The notes under the pieces are model-generated. The model searched no databases and was not told the origin of the DNA. It saw only the letters and a program-made list of their open reading frames with translations. From Phycicoccus sp. CSK15P-2 (GTDB taxonomy: Bacteria > Actinomycetota > Actinomycetes > Actinomycetales > Dermatophilaceae): a stretch of DNA of 64,000 nt. Of this stretch, positions 54,701 through 62,391 are shown in pieces (within the stretch, counting starts at the first letter, position 1; every line of letters starts with the position of its first letter). The stretch lies in the NCBI RefSeq assembly GCF_016888005.1, contig NZ_JAFDVE010000008.1:1-64000 (forward strand). Reading direction: 5' to 3'. The position numbers were made by a program, and so were the translations under genes.

Positions 54701-57700
54701 GTCGTTCCAGTAGTAGTCGTAGTAGCTGCTGGAGCACTTCTTCTCGGCCTGGTCCTGGCAGGTCACCCGCTGGATGGTGTGGCCCCGCTCGTCCTGCACG
54801 GACCGGGTCACGATGCCGTTCGGGTCGATCTCGAGGCTGGTGAAGCCGCCGCTGTCCCGCCCGTACAGGGTGGTGTTGCCCAGCGCGTCGGTGTGCGCCG
54901 CCCGCTGCCCGGTCACGAGGTCGAACGTGTCGGTCACCCGGTGCCCGCCCGGGTCGGTCACCGAGACCACCTTCACGGGGTTGGAGACCGCCGTGATCCC
55001 ATCGACCTGCGCTGAGTGGTCGACCGCGGTCACACCCGGCGTCAACGCTTGCGCGGGAAGCGACCCTGCCGCCGTGTCGGCCAAGCGCCGACCCGAGACG
55101 TCACCGGCCGTGACTACCAGGGGCGCAGTCCTGCCCGCCGACTGGTAGTGAGCAGTCACATCGTCCGCGTTCAGCGCACGGTCGTAGAAGGCGGCCTCCG
55201 CCAACCGCCCGTGGTAGTACGAGGTCGAGTCAGGGGGGAGTCCCGACCAGCCATTGCCGGCGTCGCCGGCGCCGAGGTATCCGTAGTCGGCGTCCGCCCA
55301 CAACGGCAGCGCTCCGGTGGTGGACTGCACTTTCACCCCGTCCAGATACAGCGTCTGGGTGGTGCTGAGCAGTGGGGCCTCACGCGTGAGCACCGCGTGA
55401 TGCCACGTGTTGTCGTCCACCCGGTCCGGCGACACGAGCGACATCGCCCACTGTTGGCGCGCCGCGTTCGTACACGTCCGAATGGTCAGCTGAACGCCAT
55501 CGGCACCCGAGCCGGCGTCAAGGCACCGACCGGAGGCGACGTGGCGCCAGCGGCCGCCCGAAGCCATGGGCTCCCACTGTTCAGCCGCGACACCGCGACA
55601 GGCCTGTGCCTTCACCTTCGTCCCGTTGGCCGATCCGGAGCCCACGGGGATCAGACACGAGCCCCCCCGCTTCAACTGCGTTCCGCTGTGCTGCCAGCTC
55701 TGGAGCGTCGAGCCGTCACACATGGCCACCCGCACAGCACCGGAGTCTCCGGAGCTGGCCTGCATGCACTTGCCCGCGAACCCCGATGTCAGCGGCCCGG
55801 TCGGTGTTGCAGCCGCCGACAGTCCTCGCAGTCTGCCGTTGTCGTCGATCCACAGCATCGGCCACGCACCGGACGGGGAGTCTTTCAGCGGGGCACTCTG
55901 CGCCGACAGCAAGACCGATCCTGGCGCACCGGTCTTGAACCACAGCTCCTGCGTGCTGGCCCCGCCCGGTGCCACCGCGCCGCCGGGTAGGTCAACGGTC
56001 CACCCGGAGCTGGGATTCGTGAAAGGGGGGGTGAAGCTCACCGCGGTCCCATCGGCGAACGGCCCCCCGGCCCTCAGCGGGGCCCAGATCGTCGCTGCGT
56101 CGGCGCCGGTCTCGTTGAGCCCGAGGACGCCGCTCGTCTCGCGCAGTCGCCAGTAGTCGGTGGGCCTCGAGGCCCGGACCGCGTCCGCATAGATGTCGCT
56201 CGTCCCGGCCACCTGGGGTGCGCCCATCGTCCACGTGCCACCGTCGCTGTCGGTCATCGACGACAGCCGCCCGGTGACGGCGTCCATCGACAGCGACGCC
56301 ACGGTGCGGCCCGAGTCCTTGGCCACCTTGGACAGCTGCCAGCTCTGGTTCACCGCCGCGGCGTGCATCTCGGCCACGTCCGATGCGCTCAGCGCATGGT
56401 CGAAGAACGCCACGTCCGCGATCTGCCCGGCGAAGAAGGTCCGCTGTTGGGTGTCGTACGGCTGGTCCGGCCACTCGAGGCCCAGGAACCCTGCGCCGAT
56501 GTACTGGTACCGCGTGCCCCAGTAGTCCCAGCCGTCGGCCACCCCGCTGGTGCTCGCCTGCCGCTCCCCGTCGAGGTAGAGCACCTCACCGCCGTCCGTG
56601 TCGACCAGCGCCGCGTGATGCCACTCCCCGTCCGTCACCGATTCCGGTGTGGACATGGTGCTGCTATGGGACGCGGCGCGGATCTTCGTGTACAGCTTCC
56701 CGCTGGACCCGATGTACATCATCGGCATGATGGGATGCTCCGTCGTCGAGGCGGTGATCGGGTCGCTCTGGTACGAGAGCAGCACTCGCCCGGGCGTGGT
56801 CGTCTTGAACCACAGGCTCACCGTTCGCGAGCCATCGTTCGCTCCCCTGGCGGGCATCCGCACCCGCGAGGAGGAGCCGGTGAAGGACGTCGAGCCCGAC
56901 GTGGAGCCCGGCCATGGCGACGGCGTGGACCCCGCCGTCGTGTTCTCGTGGAAGGCCATGTCGCTGCCGCCGCTGCCCAGCACTGAGCTCGAAGCCACCG
57001 TGCTTCCGGTCGGCTCGTTCAGCCGCCAGAACACGCTCGGTGCCTGGTCGAGCGCCGCGTTCGCCCCCTGGTTGGCCGAGTTGTCCCACGTGTAGGTGGT
57101 GCAGGAGCCCGCCGGCGGGCACACCTTCGTGAGCCTGTCGTGCTCGGCGTAGGTGTACTCCCACGACTGGTCTGCACCGTCGATCTGTCCGCTCGGCGTG
57201 ACCCGGGTGACGTGCGGCTCGCCCGCGGCGCTGTCCCAGGTCAGGTCCAGCGACCGCCCCGAGGCGCTGGTCATGCGCGACACGCGCCCGGACCCGTCGT
57301 AGGTGAACGTCAAGGAGAGTCCGTTGCCGTCCTCCACCGAGGTGGGGCGAAACTCCCGGCCTCCGACCGGGCGGGCGAACACGAAGGTCTCCTGCGTGGT
57401 GCGCAGCCGGTATCCCGTGACCGACCCTCCGGACCTGACGGCCGTCAGCACGTCGGTCCGGCCCGCCGGCGCCTCGAACTTCCCGTCGGGATACGGGCCG
57501 AAGCCCCCCGCTGATCCGTCCGGGTAGGTCACCACGACGCTGCGCAGGTCACCGGCCTCGTCGACCCTCTCGGCCACCCGCGCGTCCAGCAGGCTCGACC
57601 AGCCGCGCCCGAAGGCGCCCGAGTGTCGCGTGTCGAGACTGTTGTACGACCGGCTGATCTCCAGCGCGGGTCCGACCCCGGCCACCTGCGCCTCGGTCGC

Positions 57701-59134
57701 CGAGGTCGTGTAGTTGCCGATGTCCGGGTTGTAGCCCTTCCCCGGGTTCTGAGCCAGCTTCGAGCCCAACGCCGGTTGCGGAGCCCGTGTGTAGAACGAG
57801 TACCTCGGAGACCGACCACTGTGCACCTGCGACTCGTCGTGCGCGTGTACCTTCCACGAGTACGTCGTGTTCCACCTCAGCGTCCCGGCTGGGACCCTCG
57901 TCGTGGCCGAGCCTTCCCCCTCCGGTTGGACGAAGTCCTTGCTGTGCACGACGACGCCATCCTCGTCATAGACGTCCACGGTGTAGTGGATATCGCCGGG
58001 CCCGTCGGGGTCGTGGCCTCTCACCGTGATGTCCGGCGTCAGCGTCTGCACCACATCTCCGTGGCGCGGCCGCCGCGTGTCCACTTGTGGCGGCAGACCG
58101 TCGGTCATGACGAGCACCAAGGTGGGCGCATACGCACCGTCGGCGTAGTCGGCCGACGTGTACAACGCTCGCTGGGCCGGGTCGCTCTCGTCCGCGGTCA
58201 CGGCCAGACCGAGGTTCCGACCAGAGGTCCATCCCTCGATCAGAGAGTTCGCGGAAGCGGGGATCCACCCACCGACCGACGGGTCGAGCGCAGTGTTCGT
58301 GCACGCCTCCTCGGCCGGGGGCTCCCACCTGTTCCCTGACGTGTCGATCCGCGGCCCCGGATACTCGGCGCCGGCGAGGTCTGCGGATGTCCATTCCTCC
58401 TCGACCTCGTGGACGTACATCGGCGCCGCGCTGCACTCCGGCCGGTACATCAGGTGCAAGCGCACGTGCGCGTCGAAGATCGTCGGCTTCTCGGGCGTCA
58501 CCGCCGAGTCGATGTCGAACTGGAGGAAGGTCCGGGACTTCACCCCGGCCTCGTCGATCCCCGTCGACAGGTAGTCACCGTTCTGCACCGACGCACCCGT
58601 CTCGGGGTCGCTGTCGACGAAGACGTCACCGTCGGTGAGGATGTTCTCGTCCGGTTGAGCCGTCACCGTCGGGTCCACCCGCACCGGGTAGACCCGCTCC
58701 GGGTCCGCCAGCCACTCCCGGTCGGCGGCCAGCTCGATCGCCGGCCCACCGTTCACGATCACCAACCGCATCGACACCGCCGAGGAGCGTGCCGGCAGCC
58801 GGGTCTTCTCGTCCACCGACGAGTCCTGCATGAACGGTGCCGGGATCGACGCGGACAGCTTGCCCTTCGCGTCGACCAGCTCGATCGTGCCGCCCTCGCC
58901 CTCGCGGGCCGCCAACCCGTCCAGGGCCAGCGGGAACACCCACTCCGACGCCGCCTTCTCGGACGCCAGCACCAACGTCTCCTTCACCCCGTCCGGCCGT
59001 GCCACCAGCTCGAGATCGGTCTCCGGCAGCACCCCCGGGTAGGTGGCCGTCGTGCCGTCCACCCTCGCCTCGACCGCCGCGGCGTCCGCGAGGCTCCACC
59101 CCACGGAACCACCCGACGGCAAGGACACCTCCAC
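48713..59134 (-). CDS. RHS/YD-repeat polymorphic toxin with HINT pretoxin domain and HNH-like nuclease
   Basis: 3,473 visible residues. Order: a DNRLRE-type domain (about 150-350), Fn3-like region, DUF6531 start of the RHS shell (GKGYNPDIGNYTT, about 460), many YD repeats (to about 2935) with three LamG-like domains (about 700-915, 990-1330, 1890-2095); the second has a ricin-B lectin inserted (about 1115-1230). The RHS core ends YQYGDGNPLVVTDPSG. Then a helical/hydrophobic linker, a HINT peptidase (Cys3190 to HNC, Cys3338) and a 135-residue toxin with SDVDHVIDLQLGG (His3418), HNH/endonuclease-VII style. Start GTG 59134 is only the first usable codon; the real N-terminus, presumably a signal peptide, is lost in the G/C block upstream. 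Confidence 0.88.
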   Translation of the reverse strand: MEVSLPSGGSVGWSLADAAAVEARVDGTTATYPGVLPETDLELVARPDGVKETLVLASEKAASEWVFPLALDGLAAREGEGGTIELVDAKGKLSASIPAPFMQDSSVDEKTRLPARSSAVSMRLVIVNGGPAIELAADREWLADPERVYPVRVDPTVTAQPDENILTDGDVFVDSDPETGASVQNGDYLSTGIDEAGVKSRTFLQFDIDSAVTPEKPTIFDAHVRLHLMYRPECSAAPMYVHEVEEEWTSADLAGAEYPGPRIDTSGNRWEPPAEEACTNTALDPSVGGWIPASANSLIEGWTSGRNLGLAVTADESDPAQRALYTSADYADGAYAPTLVLVMTDGLPPQVDTRRPRHGDVVQTLTPDITVRGHDPDGPGDIHYTVDVYDEDGVVVHSKDFVQPEGEGSATTRVPAGTLRWNTTYSWKVHAHDESQVHSGRSPRYSFYTRAPQPALGSKLAQNPGKGYNPDIGNYTTSATEAQVAGVGPALEISRSYNSLDTRHSGAFGRGWSSLLDARVAERVDEAGDLRSVVVTYPDGSAGGFGPYPDGKFEAPAGRTDVLTAVRSGGSVTGYRLRTTQETFVFARPVGGREFRPTSVEDGNGLSLTFTYDGSGRVSRMTSASGRSLDLTWDSAAGEPHVTRVTPSGQIDGADQSWEYTYAEHDRLTKVCPPAGSCTTYTWDNSANQGANAALDQAPSVFWRLNEPTGSTVASSSVLGSGGSDMAFHENTTAGSTPSPWPGSTSGSTSFTGSSSRVRMPARGANDGSRTVSLWFKTTTPGRVLLSYQSDPITASTTEHPIMPMMYIGSSGKLYTKIRAASHSSTMSTPESVTDGEWHHAALVDTDGGEVLYLDGERQASTSGVADGWDYWGTRYQYIGAGFLGLEWPDQPYDTQQRTFFAGQIADVAFFDHALSASDVAEMHAAAVNQSWQLSKVAKDSGRTVASLSMDAVTGRLSSMTDSDGGTWTMGAPQVAGTSDIYADAVRASRPTDYWRLRETSGVLGLNETGADAATIWAPLRAGGPFADGTAVSFTPPFTNPSSGWTVDLPGGAVAPGGASTQELWFKTGAPGSVLLSAQSAPLKDSPSGAWPMLWIDDNGRLRGLSAAATPTGPLTSGFAGKCMQASSGDSGAVRVAMCDGSTLQSWQHSGTQLKRGGSCLIPVGSGSANGTKVKAQACRGVAAEQWEPMASGGRWRHVASGRCLDAGSGADGVQLTIRTCTNAARQQWAMSLVSPDRVDDNTWHHAVLTREAPLLSTTQTLYLDGVKVQSTTGALPLWADADYGYLGAGDAGNGWSGLPPDSTSYYHGRLAEAAFYDRALNADDVTAHYQSAGRTAPLVVTAGDVSGRRLADTAAGSLPAQALTPGVTAVDHSAQVDGITAVSNPVKVVSVTDPGGHRVTDTFDLVTGQRAAHTDALGNTTLYGRDSGGFTSLEIDPNGIVTRSVQDERGHTIQRVTCQDQAEKKCSSSYYDYYWNDDDRADPRNGKLLAERGPGSAGPEDDTYLTSYTYDAAGNLLTTTDPVGRTTTITYTDGTSVPASGGGQAPRGLPWKVVDASGGLRTMTYTAAGDLATVVDPAGAKTTYEYDAQGRQLTETVSTSTFPEGRTTTYTYDAVGRVVTQTDPAVTNRVTGAVHTPQMRNLFDGPDGDLLAGQVVSDLTGGDPERVTEWTYDEHGRRASETAATGDRTSYEYDVYGHLVKQSDPDGTVSTYAVDANGNQLSRTIEDYTGDPNDPQEPEDLVVESATYDPAGRMASSTDAMGYTVDYTYTDDGRTATVTRSDGDTSFVLERNSYDAAGNLKEQRSANGRTVTRFGYDAAGRQIRIVQDPSGIARNTFLKLAPDDQVISQVTRDSSGNLLEAIDYAYDVLGRSVSETRFGGDPATTPVARWRLDEIEGSTAADTAGNTPGTATGVRWKDDPQRGPVAVFDRNTSQITTAGPVVDTTNGYTVAAWLRADRIRSDATVLEIPGVSDTHPAFRLSFDAAAKGWRAETAGHGADGEVAVSSRIVGQGSVRAGAWQHVAVGVSPQSKLWTIFLDGVKVGSFGGAETHSVAVGGVRVGGSASRMFRGAISDLQMYQQVSYDDDWAVGVADGTVPGAATGVSRTSSVLDTGGLATAVVDARGNTTHVSHDEADRPVMTVGPPVQAEPGDGPAVTARAVTTIGYNAFGDVVEESDPNGHVTTYEIDQAGRQQAVRLPGYTPPGTSAPINARTVLEYDPMGQLVSHTDPLGRTTTLAYDQLGRPVTEVAPDGGTTTTRYDLLGNVLSVTDPNEAVTGFAYDLLGNLTSVDEAVRQAEEVYTTTGTYDDAGRLAMVTTPAGVSATYGYDALGQVTSMVDGAGETTSVVYDVLGRAVKQVDPDGGYTVTDFDMLSRPTSSAAYSEDGGPALATTSWGYDAAGNAVAVTDARGATTRFGYDAAGRMATESQPVDADTSIDTSFGYDLAGNPTRFTDGRGNAFTTTYTPWDLVQSRIEPATEAHPDPADRTFTTVYDAAGQAVSQRVPGGVTRTFAYDEAGRLTRQAGSGAEAETADRDFGYDAAGRLTQFSAPGGTNTVAYDDRGLPVSLSGPSGDASFTYTPDGLMASRTDVAGTTSYGYDDAARLASVKNTEAGVSIGYTYTAMSEVASMTFGDSGNRRVFGYDDLHRLTSDTLADADGDTIASIAYGWDASGNETSKVVTLDGATTTDSYTYDLANRLTSWDDGATTVGYRYDASGNRTGVGDVDYVYDQRNRLVSDTEGRGFTYTARGTRASESGAGTSITTVADAFDQVVTQASAGATRSYGYDALGRVLRDGFAYSGLQNDLATDGGTGYLRDPDGDVTAVTTGSTSRLVWTDLHDDVVAQLDTNGAEVTASRSYSPLGEVTSEKDMLGSLGYQSEWTDPATGRVNMHARWYDPGTAQFGTRDGLTNSPVPDSIAANRYQYGDGNPLVVTDPSGHRGKFLDRVKNAGKKIREGFRDAGRRVRDLGRSAVDYAKDRVDEVRQSVTRAYEKITAIGTGLLAAAERVSQWAHTARDWIVEHKAEIVGAIVGMIVEAACLLAVGWTGVGVAACGMAAGALGGLVTGAMEGHTGLELLHDAAMGGLAGGLGAALPMMGAAAAKAVSKAAAPVAKAVAGRAGKVVTAGRRAARGAGRATRELAEHADDAARGTSRVGGRADEAVAAGDGYVDDAVRSGGSRSDDVADTARACVRHSFDPDTRVQMADGTTQKISEVKLDDEVLATDPETGETSAQPVRVLHRNDDRDLVDVTVTDTATGEWTEVRTTAHHPFWNATTGRWTDAEDLEPGDVLRGSDGRGTQQVSSVKVRPGPELMNDLTVAGVHTYYVLADDTPVLVHNCGGEAAGQEAATRPADGVSLTLKYKEGWSHAQKQAADEKVAALNAADRLVVTQVKKRSGPTASQRYRAAGHSIPPGSDVDHVIDLQLGGADDLMNMKPLDSSVNRSLGAQISGQTRKRKLLPGTLVCRVSICPRRP

Positions 59135-59220
59135 CAGAGCCTCGCCGTCCGATGTCGCCCGGGCTGCCCTTCCGTCGGTCGACGACTCGGCGTCCCCCGT
59201 GCCGGCAGGCGTCTCGTGGC

Positions 59221-59359
<139 letters not shown>

Positions 59360-59449
59360 TGACGATGTGCTGTGCGGATGCCTGGGCCGGTCCTCGTGAC
59401 CGCCCTCGACGGGCGTCGTCCCCCGCCGGTTCGTCCGTCCCCCGGACGG

Positions 59450-59502
59450 TTGTCCACAGGTTCTTCCACAGCTGGGGACGAATCACACGCATGTAATCCA
59501 CA
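59450..59502 (+). other. Cluster of three DnaA-box-like sites
   Basis: TTGTCCACA at 59450, TCTTCCACA at 59462 and TAATCCACA at 59494, all in one orientation, just after the rhomboid gene. Confidence 0.45.
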
Positions 59503-59537
59503 GGGAGCGGCCGGGCCACACGCGCACGTCGCCCTTG

Positions 59538-60431
59538 TCAGGCGAGGGCGTACTTCGCCACGGCCAGGGCGAGGAGCACGAGCCCGAGCCCGCCGAGCGC
59601 GGCCCAGTGGACGCGCCGGTCCGGCGGCTGCATCGGGCCCCGCGACCGGCCGAGGTAGGCGATGGCCGCGGCGGCCGCGGCTCCGGTGACCAGTCCCCCG
59701 AGGTGCGCCTGCCAGGCGATGTTCGGCACGACGAACCCGAGGACGGCGTTGGCACCGATGACGACGTACATCCCCGCGGCCGAGCGACCGAGCCGGCGCT
59801 GCAGGACGAGGAACGCCCCGAACAGCCCGAAGACCGCGCCGGACGCGCCGACCGCCCCTTGGTACCAGGAGCCACCGTCCCCGACCGCGAGCTGGGCCGG
59901 CGAGGGCGGGAACGCGAGGAGCAGGAGGACGACGGAGCCGCCGAAGGCGCTCAGCAGGTAGAGCGCGATGAACCGGGCACGGCCGAGCAGCGGCTCGAGG
60001 TACTGCCCCATGATCCACAGGGCGTACATGTTGAACAGGATGTGCAGCACGCTCCCGTGCGCGAAGCCCGAGGAGAGGAAGCGCCAGGGCTCGGTGTCCC
60101 CGTAGGCCGGCACCATGGCGATCCGTCCGCTGAGACCGGGGACCACCTGCTGGAGCACGTAGACGACCGCGCAGATGCCGATGACCCACGTCGTGACCAG
60201 CGGCCGGCCGTCGGTGGCGGCGCCCCCGAAGACCGTGCGCCCCTGGCGCATTGAGCGGGCGCCCTCCTTGACGCAGTCGACGCACTGGATGCCGACCGCC
60301 GCCGGCCGCTGGCACTCCGGGCAGGTGGGCCTGCCGCAGCGCTGGCAGCGCACGTAGGACTCACGGTCGGGGTGCCGCGGGCAGACGGGGACCTGCTCCT
60401 CGGCGGGCGGCAGGGACGACGGGTCGGTCAT
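59538..60431 (-). CDS. Rhomboid intramembrane serine protease with zinc-finger head
   Basis: 297 residues. A B-box-type zinc finger head (CPRHPDRESYVRCQRCG...CPEC...CVDC, about 17-53) is followed by about six to seven helices. Catalytic Ser197 in GASGAVFG and His243 in NIAWQAHLGG are both present, and the HGSVLHILFNMYALW loop is typical. Cleaves substrates within the membrane. The ATG at 60431 lies 31 bases after the cyclophilin stop, an arrangement usual in actinobacteria near the replication origin. Confidence 0.94.
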   Translation of the reverse strand: MTDPSSLPPAEEQVPVCPRHPDRESYVRCQRCGRPTCPECQRPAAVGIQCVDCVKEGARSMRQGRTVFGGAATDGRPLVTTWVIGICAVVYVLQQVVPGLSGRIAMVPAYGDTEPWRFLSSGFAHGSVLHILFNMYALWIMGQYLEPLLGRARFIALYLLSAFGGSVVLLLLAFPPSPAQLAVGDGGSWYQGAVGASGAVFGLFGAFLVLQRRLGRSAAGMYVVIGANAVLGFVVPNIAWQAHLGGLVTGAAAAAAIAYLGRSRGPMQPPDRRVHWAALGGLGLVLLALAVAKYALA

Positions 60432-60462
60432 GGCGAGGGCTGGCCCGGGATGCTGCGGGTGG

Positions 60463-60981
60463 TCAGTCGTCGATCTCGACGCGCTCGATGACGACGTCCT
60501 CGACGGGCTTGTCCTGCGCGCCCGTGCGGACGGCGGCGAGCGTGTCGACGACCTGGCGGCTGGCGGCGTCCGCGACCTCGCCGAAGATCGTGTGCTTGCC
60601 GTTGAGCCACGTGGTGGGCGCGACGGTGATGAAGAACTGGGAGCCGTTGGTGCCCTTGCCCATCCGCTTGCCGGCGTTGGCCATCGCGAGGAGGTAGGGC
60701 CGGTCGAACTGCTTGTCGGGGTGGATCTCGTCGTCGAAGGTGTAGCCCGGGCCGCCCATCCCACGGCCGAGCGGGCAGCCGCCCTGGATCATGAAGTCGG
60801 GGATGATCCGGTGGAAGACGAGGCCGTCGTAGAACGGCGTGGGGTTGGACCGGCCGGCGTCGTCGGTGTACTCCTTCTCGCCCTTGGCGAGACCGACGAA
60901 GTTCTCGACGGTCTTCGGGGCCTCGTTGGAGAAGAGCTCGACGACGATCGGGCCGTGGTTCGTGTGCAGCGTTGCCTTCAT
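60463..60981 (-). CDS. ppiA: Peptidyl-prolyl cis-trans isomerase (cyclophilin)
   Basis: 172 residues, cytoplasmic cyclophilin: FYDGLVFHRIIPDFMIQGG with the catalytic Arg, MANAGKRMGKGTNGSQFFI, and WLNGKHTIFGEV. Speeds proline isomerisation during folding. The ATG at 60981 has GAGGAT seven bases upstream, consistent with leaderless expression. Probably co-transcribed with the rhomboid gene. Confidence 0.96.
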   Translation of the reverse strand: MKATLHTNHGPIVVELFSNEAPKTVENFVGLAKGEKEYTDDAGRSNPTPFYDGLVFHRIIPDFMIQGGCPLGRGMGGPGYTFDDEIHPDKQFDRPYLLAMANAGKRMGKGTNGSQFFITVAPTTWLNGKHTIFGEVADAASRQVVDTLAAVRTGAQDKPVEDVVIERVEIDD

Positions 60982-60988
60982 GCCGTCG

Positions 60989-60994
60989 ATCCTC
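60989..60994 (-). promoter_or_regulatory. -10-like element of ppiA
   Basis: GAGGAT on the minus strand, seven bases before the ATG at 60981; the same hexamer and spacing occur before the glycerophosphodiesterase GTG. Confidence 0.35.
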
Positions 60995-61115
60995 TCACGC
61001 GGGCCCGGCGCCGCCCCGGGGGACGTCCGCGACCCGCCATCGAGGAGGACCTGATGTACCCCGAGCAGGCGAAACAGGGCAGGATGGGGGAAAGACGTCC
61101 AGCCAAGGAGGACAT

Positions 61116-62327
61116 GTGTTCCGCAAGAAGAGCAGGACCGACCAGGCCAGGGACGCCGTGAGCGACGCCGCGGCGTCGGTGGGTTCGGCCGCCGGGGACG
61201 CCGCCGACCGTGCGTCGCACCAGGCGAAGGACCTGCGCAAGAAGGGGAAGGCGGAGGCCAAGCACCTCCGGAAGACCACCAAGGCCGAGGCGAAGGAGCT
61301 CCGCAAGCGCACCGAGCAGGCGCAGCGGGACGCCGCCGACCAGTACGAGGCCGCCCGCGGGCGGGCTCACGAGTACGCCGGCAGCGCTCGCGACGCCGCC
61401 GACACCGCGCGGATCAAGGCTTCCGCCTACGCCGATGTGACGCGCGAGAAGGCGCACGAGGCCGCGGACACGCTCGGCCCGAAGGTCGAGCATGCCCGGG
61501 ACACGTTCGTCGAGGACGTCGTACCGAAGATCGCCGCCGCGGTCGCCACCATCCTGGCCGGCGCCGCGACCGCGAAGGAGCAGGCCCAGGAGGCCGCCGA
61601 GCGCGCGCCGGACGCCTACGCCGTCCTCAAGGGGGACGCCACCGCCAAGCCGTCGAAGAAGGGCGGCAAGGGCAAGTGGCTGCTCCTCGGGGCGGTCGCC
61701 GCCGGTGCGGCCGTCGTCGCGTACCGCAAGAGCACCGAACGTCCGGACCCGTGGGCCAGCGCGGGCACGTACACGCCGCCGCAGTCCGCGTCGGCGAAGC
61801 TCAGCTCCACCGTCGGCGCCGCGAAGGAGAGAGCGGGCGAGGCCAAGGACGCCGCGACCGCCAAGGCTGCCGAGCTCAAGGACGCGGCGGCCACGAAGGT
61901 CGAGGAGGCCAAGGGTGCCGCCGGCCTGGAGACCGACAAGGGGTCGGCCACGTGGAGCGACGCCGGTGCCGGCTCGTCCGACGTGCCGTCCACCACGGGG
62001 ACCTCCGAGGGCACCGACCTCTCGACGCCGAACCTCGACGCCGGGACGGGCGAGGCCGGCGAGGAGCCGCTGACGCTCGCGGAGCACGCCACGGAGGAGG
62101 CCGCCGAGACCCCCGCAGGTGCGGTCACGCTGCCGGAGAAGGCCGCTGCCCCGCAGGAGGACGGCACGGCCCCGGAGGGCTTCTCCGTCAAGGGCAACGC
62201 CGGCTCCGGGCTCTACCACGAGCCGGGCAGCCGCTGGTACGAGTCCACTGTCGCCGAGTTCTGGTTCAGGTCCGCCGAGGACGCCGAGTCCGCGGGCTAC
62301 AAGAAGGCCGGGTCCCCGAAGGGCTGA
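61116..62327 (+). CDS. Coiled-coil membrane protein with C-terminal sunset domain
   Basis: 403 residues. Residues about 1-200 are Ala/Lys/Glu/Arg-rich amphipathic helix (ASHQAKDLRKKGKAEAKHL repeats). One membrane segment follows (WLLLGAVAAGAAVVAYR, about 187-203), then a disordered Ala/Thr/Glu-rich region and a C-terminal sunset domain (GSGLYHEPGSRWYESTVAE, FWFRSAEDAESAGYKKAG). The sunset motif is typical of actinobacterial proteins encoded beside ppiA. GTG at 61116 is set by AAGGAG five bases upstream. Function unknown; may organise the cell envelope or nucleoid. Confidence 0.85.
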   Translation: MFRKKSRTDQARDAVSDAAASVGSAAGDAADRASHQAKDLRKKGKAEAKHLRKTTKAEAKELRKRTEQAQRDAADQYEAARGRAHEYAGSARDAADTARIKASAYADVTREKAHEAADTLGPKVEHARDTFVEDVVPKIAAAVATILAGAATAKEQAQEAAERAPDAYAVLKGDATAKPSKKGGKGKWLLLGAVAAGAAVVAYRKSTERPDPWASAGTYTPPQSASAKLSSTVGAAKERAGEAKDAATAKAAELKDAAATKVEEAKGAAGLETDKGSATWSDAGAGSSDVPSTTGTSEGTDLSTPNLDAGTGEAGEEPLTLAEHATEEAAETPAGAVTLPEKAAAPQEDGTAPEGFSVKGNAGSGLYHEPGSRWYESTVAEFWFRSAEDAESAGYKKAGSPKG

Positions 62328-62344
62328 CCTCCGCCATCCATGCC

Positions 62345-62379
62345 GACGCCGGCCGTCCCTCCGCGGGGTGGCCGGCGTC
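62345..62379. terminator. Bidirectional hairpin between convergent genes
   Basis: GACGCCGGCC, 15-base loop, GGCCGGCGTC; perfect 10-bp stem in the 64-base gap between the sunset and vWA genes. Confidence 0.65.
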
Positions 62380-62391
62380 GTGTGTGGGGGC

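Noticed and set aside
48105-59134. Type VI secretion locus
   Set aside because: Only the immunity family name suggests type VI secretion. There are no tss genes, and the RHS protein has the layout of a Gram-positive secreted toxin.
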